64,000 bases of DNA. Origin: Macrobrachium rosenbergii (lineage: Eukaryota > Arthropoda > Malacostraca > Decapoda > Palaemonidae). The stretch is from positions 8,834,726-8,898,725 of the forward strand of contig NC_089756.1 in assembly GCF_040412425.1 (NCBI RefSeq). The letters run 5' to 3'. Below, in pieces: positions 25,353-37,782 of this stretch. The notes beneath the pieces were generated by a model that was given only the letters and a program-made list of their open reading frames with translations, had not been told where the DNA came from and did not search any database. Within the stretch, counting starts at the first letter, position 1. Every line of letters begins with the position of its first letter. The position numbers and the translations under genes were made by a program.

Positions 25353-25771
25353 TGATCTGAGCCCTTGGTGATTTTACGTGAAATTATATCAGTCAGGGGA
25401 GAGTTGGAAAATCCCCAAAATGAGAGGAAAAAGTGGGAAAGCCAATGCTCCCTTCGAGAAGGAAAAAGGTGCGAATAGGCCTATGACTGATTGGTGAAAT
25501 TCGAAACAAGGGAACCAACAGTCAGTCCTAAGGTTTAGAACACAAGCCAAGCGAAAGGGAGCGTGGGCACAAGTGGTAAACGAGCTTAGTTACCGTTCGG
25601 TAGTGAGTGCATGCCAGAGCCACCCGCCACTATTGTGTAAATTACGCTCCATAGTTTTAACCGTAACTTTAATCACTGTGCAATCAGGGCCCTGTTGTGT
25701 CTTACGTAAATATAAATATTAACTGTCCTCCCTCGACTCATCTCGTCAATCCTTTTAACCTAGTAGTATCA
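25353..25771 (+). repeat. 3' LTR of Gypsy element
   Basis: TGATCTGAGCCC...AGTATCA, matching the 5' LTR along its length, with several indels. Confidence 0.88.
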
Positions 25772-26004
25772 AGTTACCTATATATAAAGACTAATTTTTT
25801 GGTCATGTCAAACATTCCAGATAAAAAACTAACAATTAAATAACGCAGAAATTAAAAAGTCTGTAGTACAATAAGATTAAGTTCCTATATCAATACATAT
25901 GACCGGATGGTAAGGCAAATATTTTAGATCCGAGGCAAGTGCTGATGGAATGATTAATATTTTGGATCAGTGCCAAAAATATGACAGGAAACAAAATATA
26001 TATC

Positions 26005-26374
26005 AGTAAAAAATGCGCCGAAGTTTCTTCGGCGCAATCGAGTTTTCTCAAGTGCGTATAATGCTGTATATAACTCTTAGCCACGACCCGTGAAATTCTC
26101 AGCCGCGGCCCATTAAACTTTCAGCCACGGTGGTGGCCTGTGTTGTTGGGACCTATAGCGGTGCCAGACGCACGATCACGGCTAACTTTAACCTTAAATA
26201 AAATAAAAACTACGGGCAGCAATTTGGTGCGTTTGATAATTGGGTGGTGGATGATCAACATACCAAGTTGCAGCCCTCCAGACTCAGCAGTTTTTAAGAT
26301 CTGAGGGCGGACATAAAAAGTGCGGACGGACAGACAAATAGCCATCTCAATAGTTTTCTTTTGCAGAAAACTAA
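26005..26374 (+). repeat. Hairpin-rich dispersed repeat, copy 2
   Basis: Starts AGTAAAAAATGCGCCGAAG, with the 5' hairpin GCGCCGAAG-TTT-CTTCGGCGC, and ends in the 3' hairpin AGTTTTC-TTTTGCA-GAAAACT then AA. The central inverted repeat is partly decayed: its left arm lost about 13 bp around 26213, its right arm (about 26257-26292) remains. It carries an insertion with repeated CAGCCGCGG/CAGCCACGG motifs that copy 1 lacks and copy 3 partly shares. Confidence 0.85.
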
Positions 26375-26494
26375 AAAGGCAAAGAGAAGTCAATTATATA
26401 CTTATGTTCAGCATCAAAAAGTCGATAAGAATATGCCAAGAAGGAACAAAAATCCAAAGCCTGTTGTGCAAGCTACAAATTCAGTTAACTTGAA

Positions 26495-26496
<2 letters not shown>

Positions 26497-26527
<31 letters not shown>

Positions 26528-26528
26528 C
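26497..26528. repeat. (AGT)n microsatellite
   Basis: AGT trinucleotide run; the poly-Ser frame across it is an artefact. Confidence 0.9.
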
Positions 26529-26529
26529 A

Positions 26530-28729
26530 GAAAAGAGAGAGCAACAGGCCCGTGATGTACAGCAGCCGCTTGTTTATTGCTGTGGTAATTGCCATTCTCC
26601 ACAGCAACGGCTTTTTCGGACACTTTGCGCAATTTGCTCACGTCCATTCGACATCCGTTTTTATTTGTCGTCCCCGAAACGCTCTCTCTCTCCCTCTCGC
26701 TCCTAAAATTCCATACTAGTAATCTCCGTCTTGCATTTGTACACCTATTCTCTCTCTAATGCTCGTCGAAGAATCCCATCTCCTCTTTCTAAGCAACAAG
26801 AGCCCGTGCTCATGTAATGCCAGCTCAGTATTAATACATTAACTCTTGTCTCTCTAATCTCCGAAACCCAATTCTGTGTTTCTCGACCCCCAAAATCTTA
26901 TTATCCCTCTATCTCTCGGCAAGAGCATGTAGCGCTGTCATAAAGGCCAGCTTAATCTAACAACAAAAACTCTTTCGCACCAAAACCCCATTCTCTCTCT
27001 CTCTCTCGCAATTTACTACAGAGGTTTTTACTTGCGCCATTTACCCCAAGGGAAAAAATCATATAAGTTCCTTTTCCACTCCACAAAGGGAAAACTCATT
27101 TCATGCTGCCGAGTATATAGGGGCGGACTATAGTAATCCGCCATAGCCTCATCTGGCCTTCATCTCTGGCCCACCGAGTCATATACAGGATTCTCGCAGC
27201 CACAAAATAAACAGAACAAAAAACTTTTATGATGTATTTTCGCTTTAGTTTTCCACTTCGCGATTCTCTCTCTCTCTCTCTCTCTCTCTCTGCCGAGGAG
27301 GCTCTTGAATGATCTCAAGAAATACGAAAAGAACTGAAAATGACGGAAGGTGATAAGCCTATTAGGCTCACAGATGCTCAAGGTTATTGTTGTCGGTAGA
27401 TCAAGGTGCCCTTATGCCAGAATGTTTCTTCAAGCACTTGAGCAACCTGTAGACAGTATCGAATTCTTCTTAGACATAACCTAAGCAGTTTTCAGGGATA
27501 AATCATATCCCTTCGTACTAACAATATCAGTACTCAGGAAAATTACTGGCAGTTTCTTCTTTTTAAACTTACCCACGAGATCATCGCTGAGAACTGCCAT
27601 ATTCACCTCGCGCGAAAGGTATAGATTAAAATTTAAGTTACGATAACACATGAATTGATGCGACCAGACCAGAACCTGGAACTTTGATTAGTTCGGGCGA
27701 AGTCATGAAAATTAGACGAAAACCAAAAGCGAACTTGATCGTTCCCTTTCTCCTGAGCAACTCGATATGATAATGAAATTATGAACTTTTGCGAAGACCG
27801 CGTAGCACGAGATGACTTCATTTATTAACTGCATTCATTATTACCTTGCAGTGTTAGCTCTAGTGAATGGTCCTACACTTACAGTAGTCACAGAAATTGA
27901 GGAAGGTGAGCCTGTTGTCTTTATCATACACGTTTCGCGTCCCCTCAGGCACTCTGGTTTTATTGAATTCTCTTAAGCTGATGATATTTGCTTATTTACA
28001 ATTTTATTATGTGACAGCAGAGGACACTTGACCGTTTTTTAATATCACACTCACTGTACGCAAACCCTAATTAACACCATTTTAACTGCTGCTAATGAAA
28101 AGTACTGCAAAAGATGAATGAACTGACGGAGAAATTTTGTCACACATAATAGAAACTACATATGAATTCTTCTGGGCACAGGAAGAGTTGGAAGACCCAG
28201 ATTAGACCTGTTATAATAAGAACTATGAGAGGAGTAGTTGGAAATATGTGGAGATTTGTATAAGTAAAAACAGTAAATATGCAAGAGCTCTGAAATTTCA
28301 GAGACCCTTTCCGTCGTACGACGTTGGAAGTGATGACTGACAAACATATTCAGATATATTTGATCCCCATTTATTAAGGCCCGTCTATTCTTTATCCTGG
28401 GACTCTCTTCATCCTAATCATATAAAGCGCGCCATTTTTTCTAATATTTCAAAAAATGAACATCGAGACTTCAACTTTAATAGGAATAGGCCTAATCCTC
28501 CAATACTCGTAACTTCGCCTTTAAAGGTATTTCTGTTGCCGATTGGGCCTCCCCTTTTCGGTGACCAAGATTTCCTCCTCTCTGCATACTTTCTGAATTT
28601 CCTACATAAATCCAAAGCATACAATAATATGACAGCGTTCTAAATTCACTTTGCATGGATTCCATAACAACCTACTGCTGCTTACGCCATACTCCTAATG
28701 TCTGTTGACATATATCGTTCAGATTCGTT
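26530..28729. other. No gene seen; pyrimidine-rich, (CT)n at 27264-27291
   Basis: CT-rich stretches such as CTCTCTCTCC and one clean (CT)n tract. Frames are short and unremarkable. I see no element. Confidence 0.5.
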
Positions 28730-28772
28730 CTACAGCAAAATCCAACGCTCTTTACAGCTAAGCCCCGCCCAC
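28730..28772 (-). repeat. 43-bp repeat, inverted partner of 32392-32434
   Basis: CTACAGCAAAATCCAACGCT... on the plus strand is the reverse complement of 32392-32434 at 36 of 43 positions (my count). The pair could be termini of one 3.7 kb element or two members of a dispersed family. Confidence 0.6.
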
Positions 28773-29552
28773 TGCTTACGTCACGACCATTCCTTGAAGG
28801 TGACTGGTTGGCAATGTTTCGGAAAGTTAGTTAATCTGTGGTTCTTTCCATCTTCATTAATTTAGCAATGGTTGTTTTACCAAGCAAAAATAGATTCTGC
28901 TGATTATCAAGAGGAAACTTTATATAATACCCTGAAATAAAATCATAATACACCCCTCCAGAAAAAAGGGGGGGGACAATAATGAGTGAAGTCAGGAGTG
29001 TTCCATGTTGCAGCAATGTTGTTTTTCGTAAATGAGGTCCACCTGACCAAGGAGGTGACACAGGGGATGTCTGCGTCTGAACTGGTGCACTTGAATTACA
29101 GTACAATGATAATTACCGTCTGATATTGTCAAGATTGTTCACCGTTCTAAATTTAATCACAAAGACTGTCCCGGAGCTTTGCAGACTGGTATTTTATATT
29201 GATTTTAGGAAATTTTAGTGCATTTTAATAGTCATACCATCTATTTCATTGCAATCGTTTACGCATTCGGTGGGATGACAAACAGTGACTGCACTCTATA
29301 AAACCAGATTATTCCTATTAAACGTTTAACTTAAAGTTACAGTATGATAGGCTATAGAATCATACCGGATATAATTTGCTGAGAATTTTCTTAAGGATAC
29401 TGTCTCCTTTCGAAATAATAGGATAAAGAAAAATGACGTAGATCTACATGTCCCGTGTCTTTTTGTCGGTTTACTCAGCTTATGACGTTTGGATTTTAAG
29501 CCTATCTTATATTCAGTCGTTTAATAAATATTGTGGCTCTTGTTGTGGTTAT

Positions 29553-29780
29553 TCTTGTTTTTGTTGTTGTTGTTGTTGTTGTTATGGTGCTTGTAGTGTC
29601 TTCGAAAACTTCTTATATGGTGACCTAATATTGTAGAATAAACACAGACCTATTCATAAAATACTAGTGTAGAGAATTACCTGCGTACTATTGTTGATTG
29701 AAATTTAGTAACTTTTTTTAATTAAAGTAATCGTGATCTTTATGAATATAGTCTACGCTAGAATATTCTAACAACAAAGC

Positions 29781-29853
<73 letters not shown>
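29553..29853. repeat. (TTG)n and long (GA)n
   Basis: TGT trinucleotides at about 29553-29582 and a clean (GA)n at 29789-29853. Between them is unique sequence without a gene. Confidence 0.9.
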
Positions 29854-29858
<5 letters not shown>

Positions 29859-30272
29859 CTGATAATTATGTATCCTTTTGTCCAGCATGGTAATATACAA
29901 GAATAACCCCAAAATCAAATGAATCATGGGCCACTCGCAGACTGGTTTGGATCATCTCAAATATCTTTTTCAGGCATCATTTATTTTTTTCCTTATTTCG
30001 TTAAGTATCTTATGATGCCTTCCTACTATACCCTTCATTTTCACAGAAATGCTACTGCAGCCTTATATTTAATCATCATAGTAATATATTTTGTTATCTC
30101 TTTTGTAATTATATTTTCTATATAATTCATTGAGAGCAGCTCGATATTTGTGTGTAAGACTGAGACAGCCCTACGATTGGTCTATGTGTGCCATCGGCTA
30201 CATGCCCACAAATTTTACTTTTATTCTCTGTGGTATAAGTGGCATTACATTTACTGACCATCGACGCATGTA

Positions 30273-30873
30273 CACTCAGCAAGGAAAGTGAGGATACAGT
30301 TTTTTTTAAATCTTCGGACATATATTGCTCAATAATGAGACATCTTGCAACTTTACAAAGGGGAGGAGCAGCTTCAGTCTTACTGTGTTTGTTTTTTGCT
30401 TGACCTCCTATAACTTTTAATCATATTCTACGGTTCTGAAATCATTGATACTTAAATGCAGTGGTAAGCTTTACAGTATTCGTTCAAGTTGTAATTTGCA
30501 GCGACAGTTCTGAGCAAAATAAACAGCTTTCGACATGACCTACCAAGTATCCTTACACAAATGAATTTATGACACCACAATGAACGGAATGCTTGCATAA
30601 TCGGAAACGCAATCTTCCATAATGAAATCAAGAATTAAATTTGAGCAATGTCCAACGAAAAACCTGGGGAACAATAAAGGAACGAATGCAATGTTATGAT
30701 GATGAGAGAGAGAGAGAAGAATTAAATATTGAGCAATTTCATTATTTTTTTTTTTAGTTGAGCCAATGGAGAAAACCTGAGAGAGAGACAATAAAGGAAC
30801 GAAGAGAGAGAGAGAGAGAGTTTCTGCAATGTTACTGAGATTGAGATACTATATTTGTATAGTATGTTTTAGC

Positions 30874-30933
<60 letters not shown>

Positions 30934-31523
30934 AGTTGCTGTTGTGCAACGGCCAATGAAACATTTCAGTTATTTTTTTTCTTTTAGTTGTTTTATTTGC
31001 CGCCGAAGTTATCGCGTTTTGCCGCCGAAGTTATCCGCACATCATAGAGAACGCTCCTGCGGATTTAAATAGATTTGGTCAACCTACCCTAGCTGTCACA
31101 ACATTTACTGCCATTAATTCCAGCTGACCTTTAACACCGCGAAATACAAATATGAATGTGTAAAAATTAAAGAAATTATCATTACCTCGTATAATGATGC
31201 AATAATAAGCCTGTTCATAACGGAAAACGAGTAAATATTGCCGTTCTGATAAACAGTACTACACAGAGATATCCATACACTATCTTTTAGATCTCTATGA
31301 ACGAAGTCATCTGAGAAATTCTGATTACTTCGGACATGCATAGTGTTTTTAAGTATCTGAACGTTTTTGTTTTGCAGATTTAACATATATATGATATAAT
31401 TTGCATTGTATTTTCATATACTAGAGTAAATTTACCGAGATTATGTGTTTTCTGTAAGAAAAAAATGAAAATTCGATGAACGAAATCTAATGAAATCTGT
31501 ATCCTCACTTTTCTTGCCGAGTG
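30273..31523. mobile_element. Non-autonomous mariner-like DNA transposon
   Basis: The terminal inverted repeat CACTCAGCAAGGAAAGTGAG... at 30273-30299 matches the reverse complement of 31497-31523 with two mismatches over about 27 bp. Each end is flanked by TA (30271-30272 and 31524-31525), the target site of Tc1/mariner elements. The 1251-bp interior has no transposase frame and holds (GA)n tracts. The TIR style, with AAAGTGAGGATAC, suits mariner-like elements (inference). Confidence 0.72.
30875..30928. repeat. (GA)n inside mariner-like element
   Basis: Pure GA tract; shorter AGAGAG runs also occur near 30705 and 30804. Confidence 0.9.
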
Positions 31524-31666
31524 TACACATGTATGTGTATATGTATGTGCTTATATGTGTACATTTCACCGTATGTATATACATTATATATCGTGGGTCG
31601 GAGCTACTATATTAATTAAAAGCTACTATATTTCCAACAGATACGGGTAGAAAACTATTTGCAATA

Positions 31667-32060
31667 AGAAATTGACGTGTAGGCCTATGTCCTGTCACTG
31701 TCTCAAAATATAAGAATTAGATGTGTAGGCCTACGCCCTGTCATTGCCTCAAAATATAAGAAACTGACGTGTAGGGCTATGCCCTGTCATTGCCTCAAAT
31801 TGTAAGAATTTGATGTGTAGGCCTATGCCCTGTCATTACCTCAAAAAATAAGAAATTTACGTGTAGGCCTATGTCATGGCCTCAAAATATGAGAAATTGA
31901 CATGTAGGCCTATGCCCTGCCATTGCCTCAAAATAAAAGAAATTTGCATGTAGGCCTATGCCTTGCCATTGCCTCAAACTATAAGAAATTTACATGCAGG
32001 CCTACGCCCTGTAATCGCCTCAAAATATAAGAATTTGATATGTGGGCCTAATCTCACAAT
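31667..32060. repeat. 46-bp minisatellite, nine units
   Basis: Units begin AGAAWTTGAYGTGTAGGCCT and start at 31667, 31713, 31759, 31805, 31851, 31892, 31938, 31984 and 32029. The spacing is 46 bp except where a unit has lost five bases. Unit divergence is moderate. The last unit is partial. Confidence 0.92.
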
Positions 32061-32391
32061 GATAACATTTGATATGCAGGTTCCCATATATAGGCCAACA
32101 CCAACTGAAAAAAAAACAAGGTGCTTGTGCATTTAGGCTGTGCATGATAAAAAAAAGATGCACAGACAGAATGATCCAAGATCTTATTGATATTATAAAA
32201 CTTAATATATCTGTTATCGGAGATATCAATTGCAGACTTCACAACTTCGGGAACTTAATTCTGAGAAGTCATCATTCATGCATGGAGCTCAACATTTACC
32301 GATTGGAGTCAAATCCATGCTGTTAATCATATGGACTGTTAACTAGTGTGACATTATTCCCCTTTCGAGAGCTTGTCAATCACTGGGGCGC

Positions 32392-32434
32392 ATGGGCGGA
32401 GCTTAGCTGCAAAGAGCCCTGGCTTTTGCTATAG
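32392..32434 (+). repeat. 43-bp repeat, inverted partner of 28730-28772
   Basis: ATGGGCGGAGCTTAGCTGCA... ending GCTTTTGCTATAG. See the partner entry. Confidence 0.6.
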
Positions 32435-32461
32435 TGATGAGGTTGCCAGTCTCATGCAATA

Positions 32462-32510
32462 ACACAGCAGCCACAGTCCTCACCTGGGGTGAGGACTGTG
32501 GCTGCTGTGT
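32462..32510. repeat. Perfect hairpin, 23-bp arms
   Basis: ACACAGCAGCCACAGTCCTC plus ACC at 32462-32484 is perfectly complementary to 32488-32510, with a 3-nt loop. It is GC-rich in an AT-rich setting. It may be a structured RNA or a foldback end; no function can be assigned. Confidence 0.9.
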
Positions 32511-32738
32511 GGAGTCACCTCCACACCAACCCCCAACCAACAGGATGGTTACGGAAGTTCTTCAGCATTCTGTTCATCCCAATTTGTTACATAACAATCA
32601 GTGACCATAATGCTTCCACTAAAACGGTATGGAAGCGTTAATGATCAGTCAATATCCCTTATATTTCCCTGAACAGTGTTTACATTCCCGTAACTCAGTT
32701 TTTCATCGGATTTCCTTAATATCGAACATAATTTGGAT

Positions 32739-32815
32739 CATGTCAAGATTAACGAACCCATCATCTCCATGTCAAGAACAGTGAACCTAATGATCCCCAT
32801 GTAAAGAATGGCCAA
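32739..32815. repeat. 30-bp minisatellite, left part
   Basis: Units from 32739, 32768 and 32798 of CATGTMAAGAAYARYGAACC type. The same unit continues to the right of the foldback at 34690-34780. Confidence 0.75.
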
Positions 32816-32847
32816 AACTTTCCAGTCCGATCTCCAATTCTAAATGA

Positions 32848-34657
32848 GGGCTAGTACTAAACACAGCGAAATTGTGATTCATCTACACTGTTTCGCCTTG
32901 TTTAGTACTATAGCTGGTTCACTAAAGGTACATTCTTGGGCCTACGAGACGTTTGTTTGGCGGCCTCTGATTGGCTGATACCGGGAGGTAGGCGGCTCTC
33001 TCACTGGTCATTTTTACATCTGTAGCTCAGAAAATTAGCAATATGTTTATATTTCTTCATTTATCTCACGTTTTGCACAAGACAGGAAAGTTTTGGTCAT
33101 ACCATAGGATTCGGTGTTAATTGTACAACTAAATCATGATTTCTTGAAATCAATAAGATGAAACACAAAGGAATTACAACGAGTAAAAGTGAAGATAGAA
33201 GCATTTAATTCTTTATAGCTGTTTTTACTTATTATCGGATTCTGCATCATTCATGCAATCAAGATAAAATAAAACCTGTGTTTTCATACAACAAATTCAC
33301 CCTGAATACGCTGGTGCTTTCATATTTTAGATGCGCGTGATATGTGAAGAGAAAATGAAGAATGTCTTCTTATGTTGCATCCATTCTTGACTCAGTTTGG
33401 CAGTAGTGCCGAGAGACAAGGATCAGCAAACAGCGAGAGCTTTGAGGTGCCGTTGACAGTTGCCAATTATATAGTGATATGAGAAGTTTGCAGTTTCGAC
33501 AATATTTACCGTACTATTATGTCATTACATTTTCTGTAAATAAAGGCATAGAATTCCCATTGTGACTCAAACTTTTTCACTCCAATATCATTATACAGTA
33601 TGCCCGTATGTCTGGGCATAATCTTATAAGAAAAATTAATAATCAGATGGTTGTATCTGGATGTGTTGGCTTCAATTTAGTCAAGGTGAGAAATTTGCAT
33701 ACTGTAGGCTACATAAATAACAGGCCTACATAATTATGAGTTCATTACTATGGCCGCTTGTTTCTTTGGTCAATAACATTAAAAGCTTATGGTTTTCATA
33801 TGTTCATTCAATGAACGAAAGTACATTTTTTATTTCTTAACATGAAATCTATTGGCGATGTCTAAACTGAAGCCAGCATCCAGATGCATCCATCTGATTA
33901 TTTTTTTTTATCAGATATGTCCAGACATACAGGCATATATGATACTGGAGTGGAAATTTTCAACAGTCATAATGGGAATTCTATGCATTTAATTACAGAA
34001 AATGTAATGACATAATACAGTAAATATTGTCAAAACTGCAAAATTCTCATATCACTAATTGGCAACTGTCAACAGCTGAGAGTACCAAACGTGGTGTCTT
34101 GCAGATCATCATCACTGTCTTGACAAACTGAGTCAAGTATGGATGCAACATAATAAGGCATATTCTTCATTTTCTCTTCACATATCACACGTATCTAAAA
34201 TCTGAAAGCACCAGAGTATTCAGGGTGAATTTACAGTATGAAAACACAAGTTTTAATTTATCTTGATAGCATGAATGATGCAAAATCCTTTAAGTAAAAA
34301 CAGGTATAAAGAATTAAAAACTTCTCTCTTCACTTTTACTCATTGTAATTCCTTTGTGTTTTATCTTATTGATTTCAAGAAATCATGATTTAGTTATACA
34401 ATTAATACCGAATCCTATTGTATGACCAGAACTTTGCTATCTTGTGCAAAACGTGAGATAAATGAAGAAATATAAACATATTGCTAGTTTTCTGAGCTAC
34501 AGACGTAAAAATGAGACATTGAGCGAGCCACCTACCTACAGGTACCAGCCAATCAGAAGCCGCCAAACAAACGTCATAGGCCCAAGAATCTACCTTAAGT
34601 GAACCGGCTATAGCCCCCAGGGGGTCAAATGTGTTTTGTCTTGTTTAGTACTAGCCC
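32848..34657. mobile_element. Large foldback element, about 0.8 kb inverted arms
   Basis: The left arm (32848-33686) and right arm (33857-34657) are diverged reverse complements along their length, separated by about 170 bp. Matching landmarks from outside in include GGGCTAGTACTAAACA, GGTTCACT, ATTCTTGGGCC, GACGTTTGTTTGGCGGC, CTGTAGCTCAGAAAA, AAATCATGATTTCTTGAAAT, TTCACCCTGAATAC and AATAATCAGATGG. There is no coding region. It lies between two runs of the same 30-bp minisatellite. It is probably a foldback-type non-autonomous transposon; an inverted segmental duplication is the alternative. Confidence 0.85.
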
Positions 34658-34689
34658 CTGGGGGATCAAATGTCTGGTACTGAAGTGTT

Positions 34690-34780
34690 CATGTCTAGAA
34701 CAGCTAACCCGATTATTCCCATGTAAAGAATAACGAACCCAATAATCTTCTTGTAAAGAATAGCGAACCCTGCTGCGAGT
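34690..34780. repeat. 30-bp minisatellite, right part
   Basis: Units at 34690, 34720 and 34750 (CATGTAAAGAATARCGAACC type), the same family as 32739-32815. Confidence 0.75.
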
Positions 34781-34789
34781 GGGTTCGCT

Positions 34790-35385
34790 AATCTTGTCAT
34801 GATCCCATAATTTCTACATGTTCATACGGTCTATTTTCATTTTATTGCCTCTTACCTTACCTGCACCACATTAATCTTATTTTTTATTACCATTTTAAAC
34901 CTTTATGATAGGCAGAACCAGAAGGGACTGTAAATAAATAATTTTTGGTAAAAACTGTTTTTATAAATCAAAATGAGAACGCTCTTAAAAGCAACTTTCC
35001 AGGACAGCTTTCACAAACAGAATACAAGAGTCCGTTTACAATAAATACAAGTACTGATGTTTGTAAAGATAACTTCTAATACTGTTTTCTCTAATCTAGT
35101 GATAGGTTCCATTTCATCCTGGAGAAGACAGGTTTTCAAACTACGACCGAGTTAAATTTTCTTTTGGCCAACCTTATGTATATAGCGAAGTTTAATGCCT
35201 TTGTCCAAACATACAATGTTTTCTTCATAAGCGTCACCAGTTCCAAAAATTTATTTCGTCGTTAACTTTTAATCTTTTCGAATAACGCTACCTAATTTTT
35301 TCCTCGGACTTTTTTTCCAGATATAATTCAAGTCTCTGTTATAGGTCTGCGTCCGTCACCACACCACTCCCCTTTTCCTTTAAGA
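34790..35385. other. No gene seen
   Basis: AT-rich sequence without a recognisable feature. Confidence 0.45.
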
Positions 35386-36411
35386 AGTGTTAACCCCTAA
35401 CACAAACAAAAGGGAGTGTTTACACCGCTCCGCTAATAACACCGGGGCGGGAACAAAGGGAACGAACTGCGAGTCGCGGTTAAAAATGAAAACCAATCTG
35501 TCTGTGGTCTTCCTCGTTTTGCATACACAGATCAAACGCTATACTGAATTTTTTTTTCTGGGATTCATTTTAAACGCCTTTTTGGTTTGTTTTAGAGTTT
35601 TAAAACATCAACTATAGTGTCTAGAATCAACAATTGCAAACAGCTGCTAGTGTTCAAATAAAATGGGAATCGTCGTATCAGACCGCTAATCTCTTTCCCA
35701 TGTATTAGGATCTTTGGTAGTTTTATGGGCGTTATGGTAGTTTGTTTGTTTGGCTAATCCTCCCCCCCTCCTCTTATTTTCACAGGAGTGTTTACGTCTG
35801 TGTTGGCGTGGCGCCAACCTTTAGTCAGGTTCGGGCAGCAGTAGCGAACAGGTTGTTCTCTTGGGGAAGAGAACTTTTGAGTACCAGCAGCAGTTCGACT
35901 TTGAGGACGTTTCTTGGGCAGCCGATGTTTGGGCCCAGGCTGGAGCAGCGCACCAACGAAGATGGTTGTTTGTTGGCCGCAGGTGGAGACCTTGTCGGCA
36001 GTTTTGGCTCGGGTGCAGTGGCCCCGTGTCCTTTGTATTTTGGCGAGACGGCAGCAGGACGTCGTGATAATACGGCCTGCTGTCGTTAGTTGGTGGACTT
36101 CGCTGGAGATGGTTTTTTTTTTTTTGTATCGACTGCTGCTGGTACTTCTTCTTTGGGATATAAAGTAATATTGCTTTATTTTTGTGTTTCGTGGCCCGGA
36201 CCTGGCTCATTTGTTATGGCCTTTTTTTTTTTGTTATAGATTTTTATTGAGATTTATTATTAATAAATCTATTTTTATAGCAAACTCCTGTATTTTTGTT
36301 ATTCCTCCTCCTTTGTGTGTGCGAGCTGTCGATTAGCCAGAGCAGCCCCAATAATATTTCCATCTAGATCCTGTGTTTTAATTAAGGGCCGAAAAGCTCG
36401 GTTCGTAACAC
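35386..36411 (+). other. Possible LTR-like segment
   Basis: The right end ...GGTTCGTAACA resembles the ...AGTTCGTAACA end of 14143-15777. A GATATAAAG TATA-like site near 36158 and AATAAATC near 36262 fit an LTR. TGTTAACCCC at about 35388 could be the start, but I find no target duplication or second copy. The frames across it are unconvincing. Confidence 0.2.
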
Positions 36412-37030
36412 CATGGAACTAAAGACAAAGCTAACTAGTCAAGAATACAAAAAAATGTTTGCCAAGGTGACCATTTTGTTACATGGACCTTCCTCATTTT
36501 CCAAGATGTCCACTGACAAATGTCATTCCTCTGTGACTAGTACTAGCTTAGATCTGGGCTTCATCACAAACTTTAACAATACAGACAGACGAAAGTATAC
36601 GGATATGAAAGCGCTACAGCTAATTCTCTCGAAAAAAGAGAAGAGCAAACGGAACTGAAAACATACCAGAATAGTAGTAGAAGTAGAATGAATTTGCCTT
36701 TGAAACGGCTCCAGAGCAACCAATCATAAAGGACGTTGCAAGTGAAACAGTTTCCCCCTGGTTTCGTCCCGGTAGCCTTACGCACTTGGATACCACCAGG
36801 TCTAATGACCTCTCGCCTGCGGATGATTTCGTACATCGTGTAACAAACGAAACGGAGCGTAAAACCGCTGTAACGAAACGATTAATTTCTATGACGAACA
36901 AGCAAACGCGAAAGCAATAAGGGATTTCATAAAAATGCGTGCATTGCGAGGAGCTGTTAAAAATTAATAATGCGAAGTCAACCTACACTAAGCAAACAAA
37001 TACAAAACACATGCAATTCTACTCTCTAAC
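36412..37030. other. No gene seen
   Basis: Short overlapping frames only; no domain recognised. Confidence 0.45.
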
Positions 37031-37035
37031 CAATA

Positions 37036-37385
<350 letters not shown>

Positions 37386-37408
37386 CAACCTTCAAAAGGG
37401 GAAAAATA

Positions 37409-37782
37409 AGTAAAAAATGGGCCGAAGTTTTTCGGCGCAATCGAGTTTTCTCTACAGCATATAATGCTGTATGAAACTCTCGATATGCTGCAGTATGAAA
37501 CTCTCAGCCACGATCAGGCAGCACTCAGTTGCGACCCAGATGCGGTCAAGTTAAGATGCGTCTGCAGCTGGCACCTCTAGCGGTGTCTTGCGCACGATCC
37601 ATGGCTAACCTTACCTTAAATAAAATAAAAACTACTGAGGCTAAAGGGCTGCAATTTGGTTTGTTTGATGATTTGAGGGTGGATGATCAACATACCAATT
37701 TGTAGCCTTCTTGCCCCACCAGTTTTTAAGATCCGACAGACTGAAAAAGCCATCTCAATAGTTTTCTTTTACAGAAAACTAA
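37409..37782 (+). repeat. Hairpin-rich dispersed repeat, copy 3
   Basis: Same start and end as copies 1 and 2: 5' hairpin around GCCGAAGTTTTTCGGC, central inverted arms at about 37631-37667 and 37690-37724 (right arm more diverged), and 3' hairpin AGTTTTCTTTTACAGAAAAC then TAA. It also has an internal CAGCATATAATGCTGTATGA segment shared with copy 2. Confidence 0.85.

Larger units (their letters stand above)
19201..25780 (+). mobile_element. Ty3/Gypsy LTR retrotransposon, inactive
   Basis: LTRs at 19206-19606 and 25353-25771 bracket decayed gag, protease, RT, RNase H and integrase in the Gypsy order. A PBS-like TGGTGCCAGG follows the 5' LTR and a purine tract precedes the 3' LTR. The flanks read ACCTA at 19201-19205 and 25776-25780, a likely 5-bp target duplication if the LTR ends four bases past TATCA. 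Many stops and shifts show it is dead. A SINE sits in the leader. Confidence 0.88.

Noticed and set aside
31667..32060. CRISPR-like array
   Set aside because: The 46-bp units are contiguous with no distinct spacers, and the context is eukaryotic; it is a minisatellite.
35742..36210. Overlapping frames of 115-129 codons on both strands
   Set aside because: No domain, balanced frames on both strands and no splice or codon evidence; more likely part of an LTR-like segment.
36573..36901. Overlapping minus-strand frames of 87 and 93 codons
   Set aside because: Short, mutually overlapping in different frames, with no recognisable motif.
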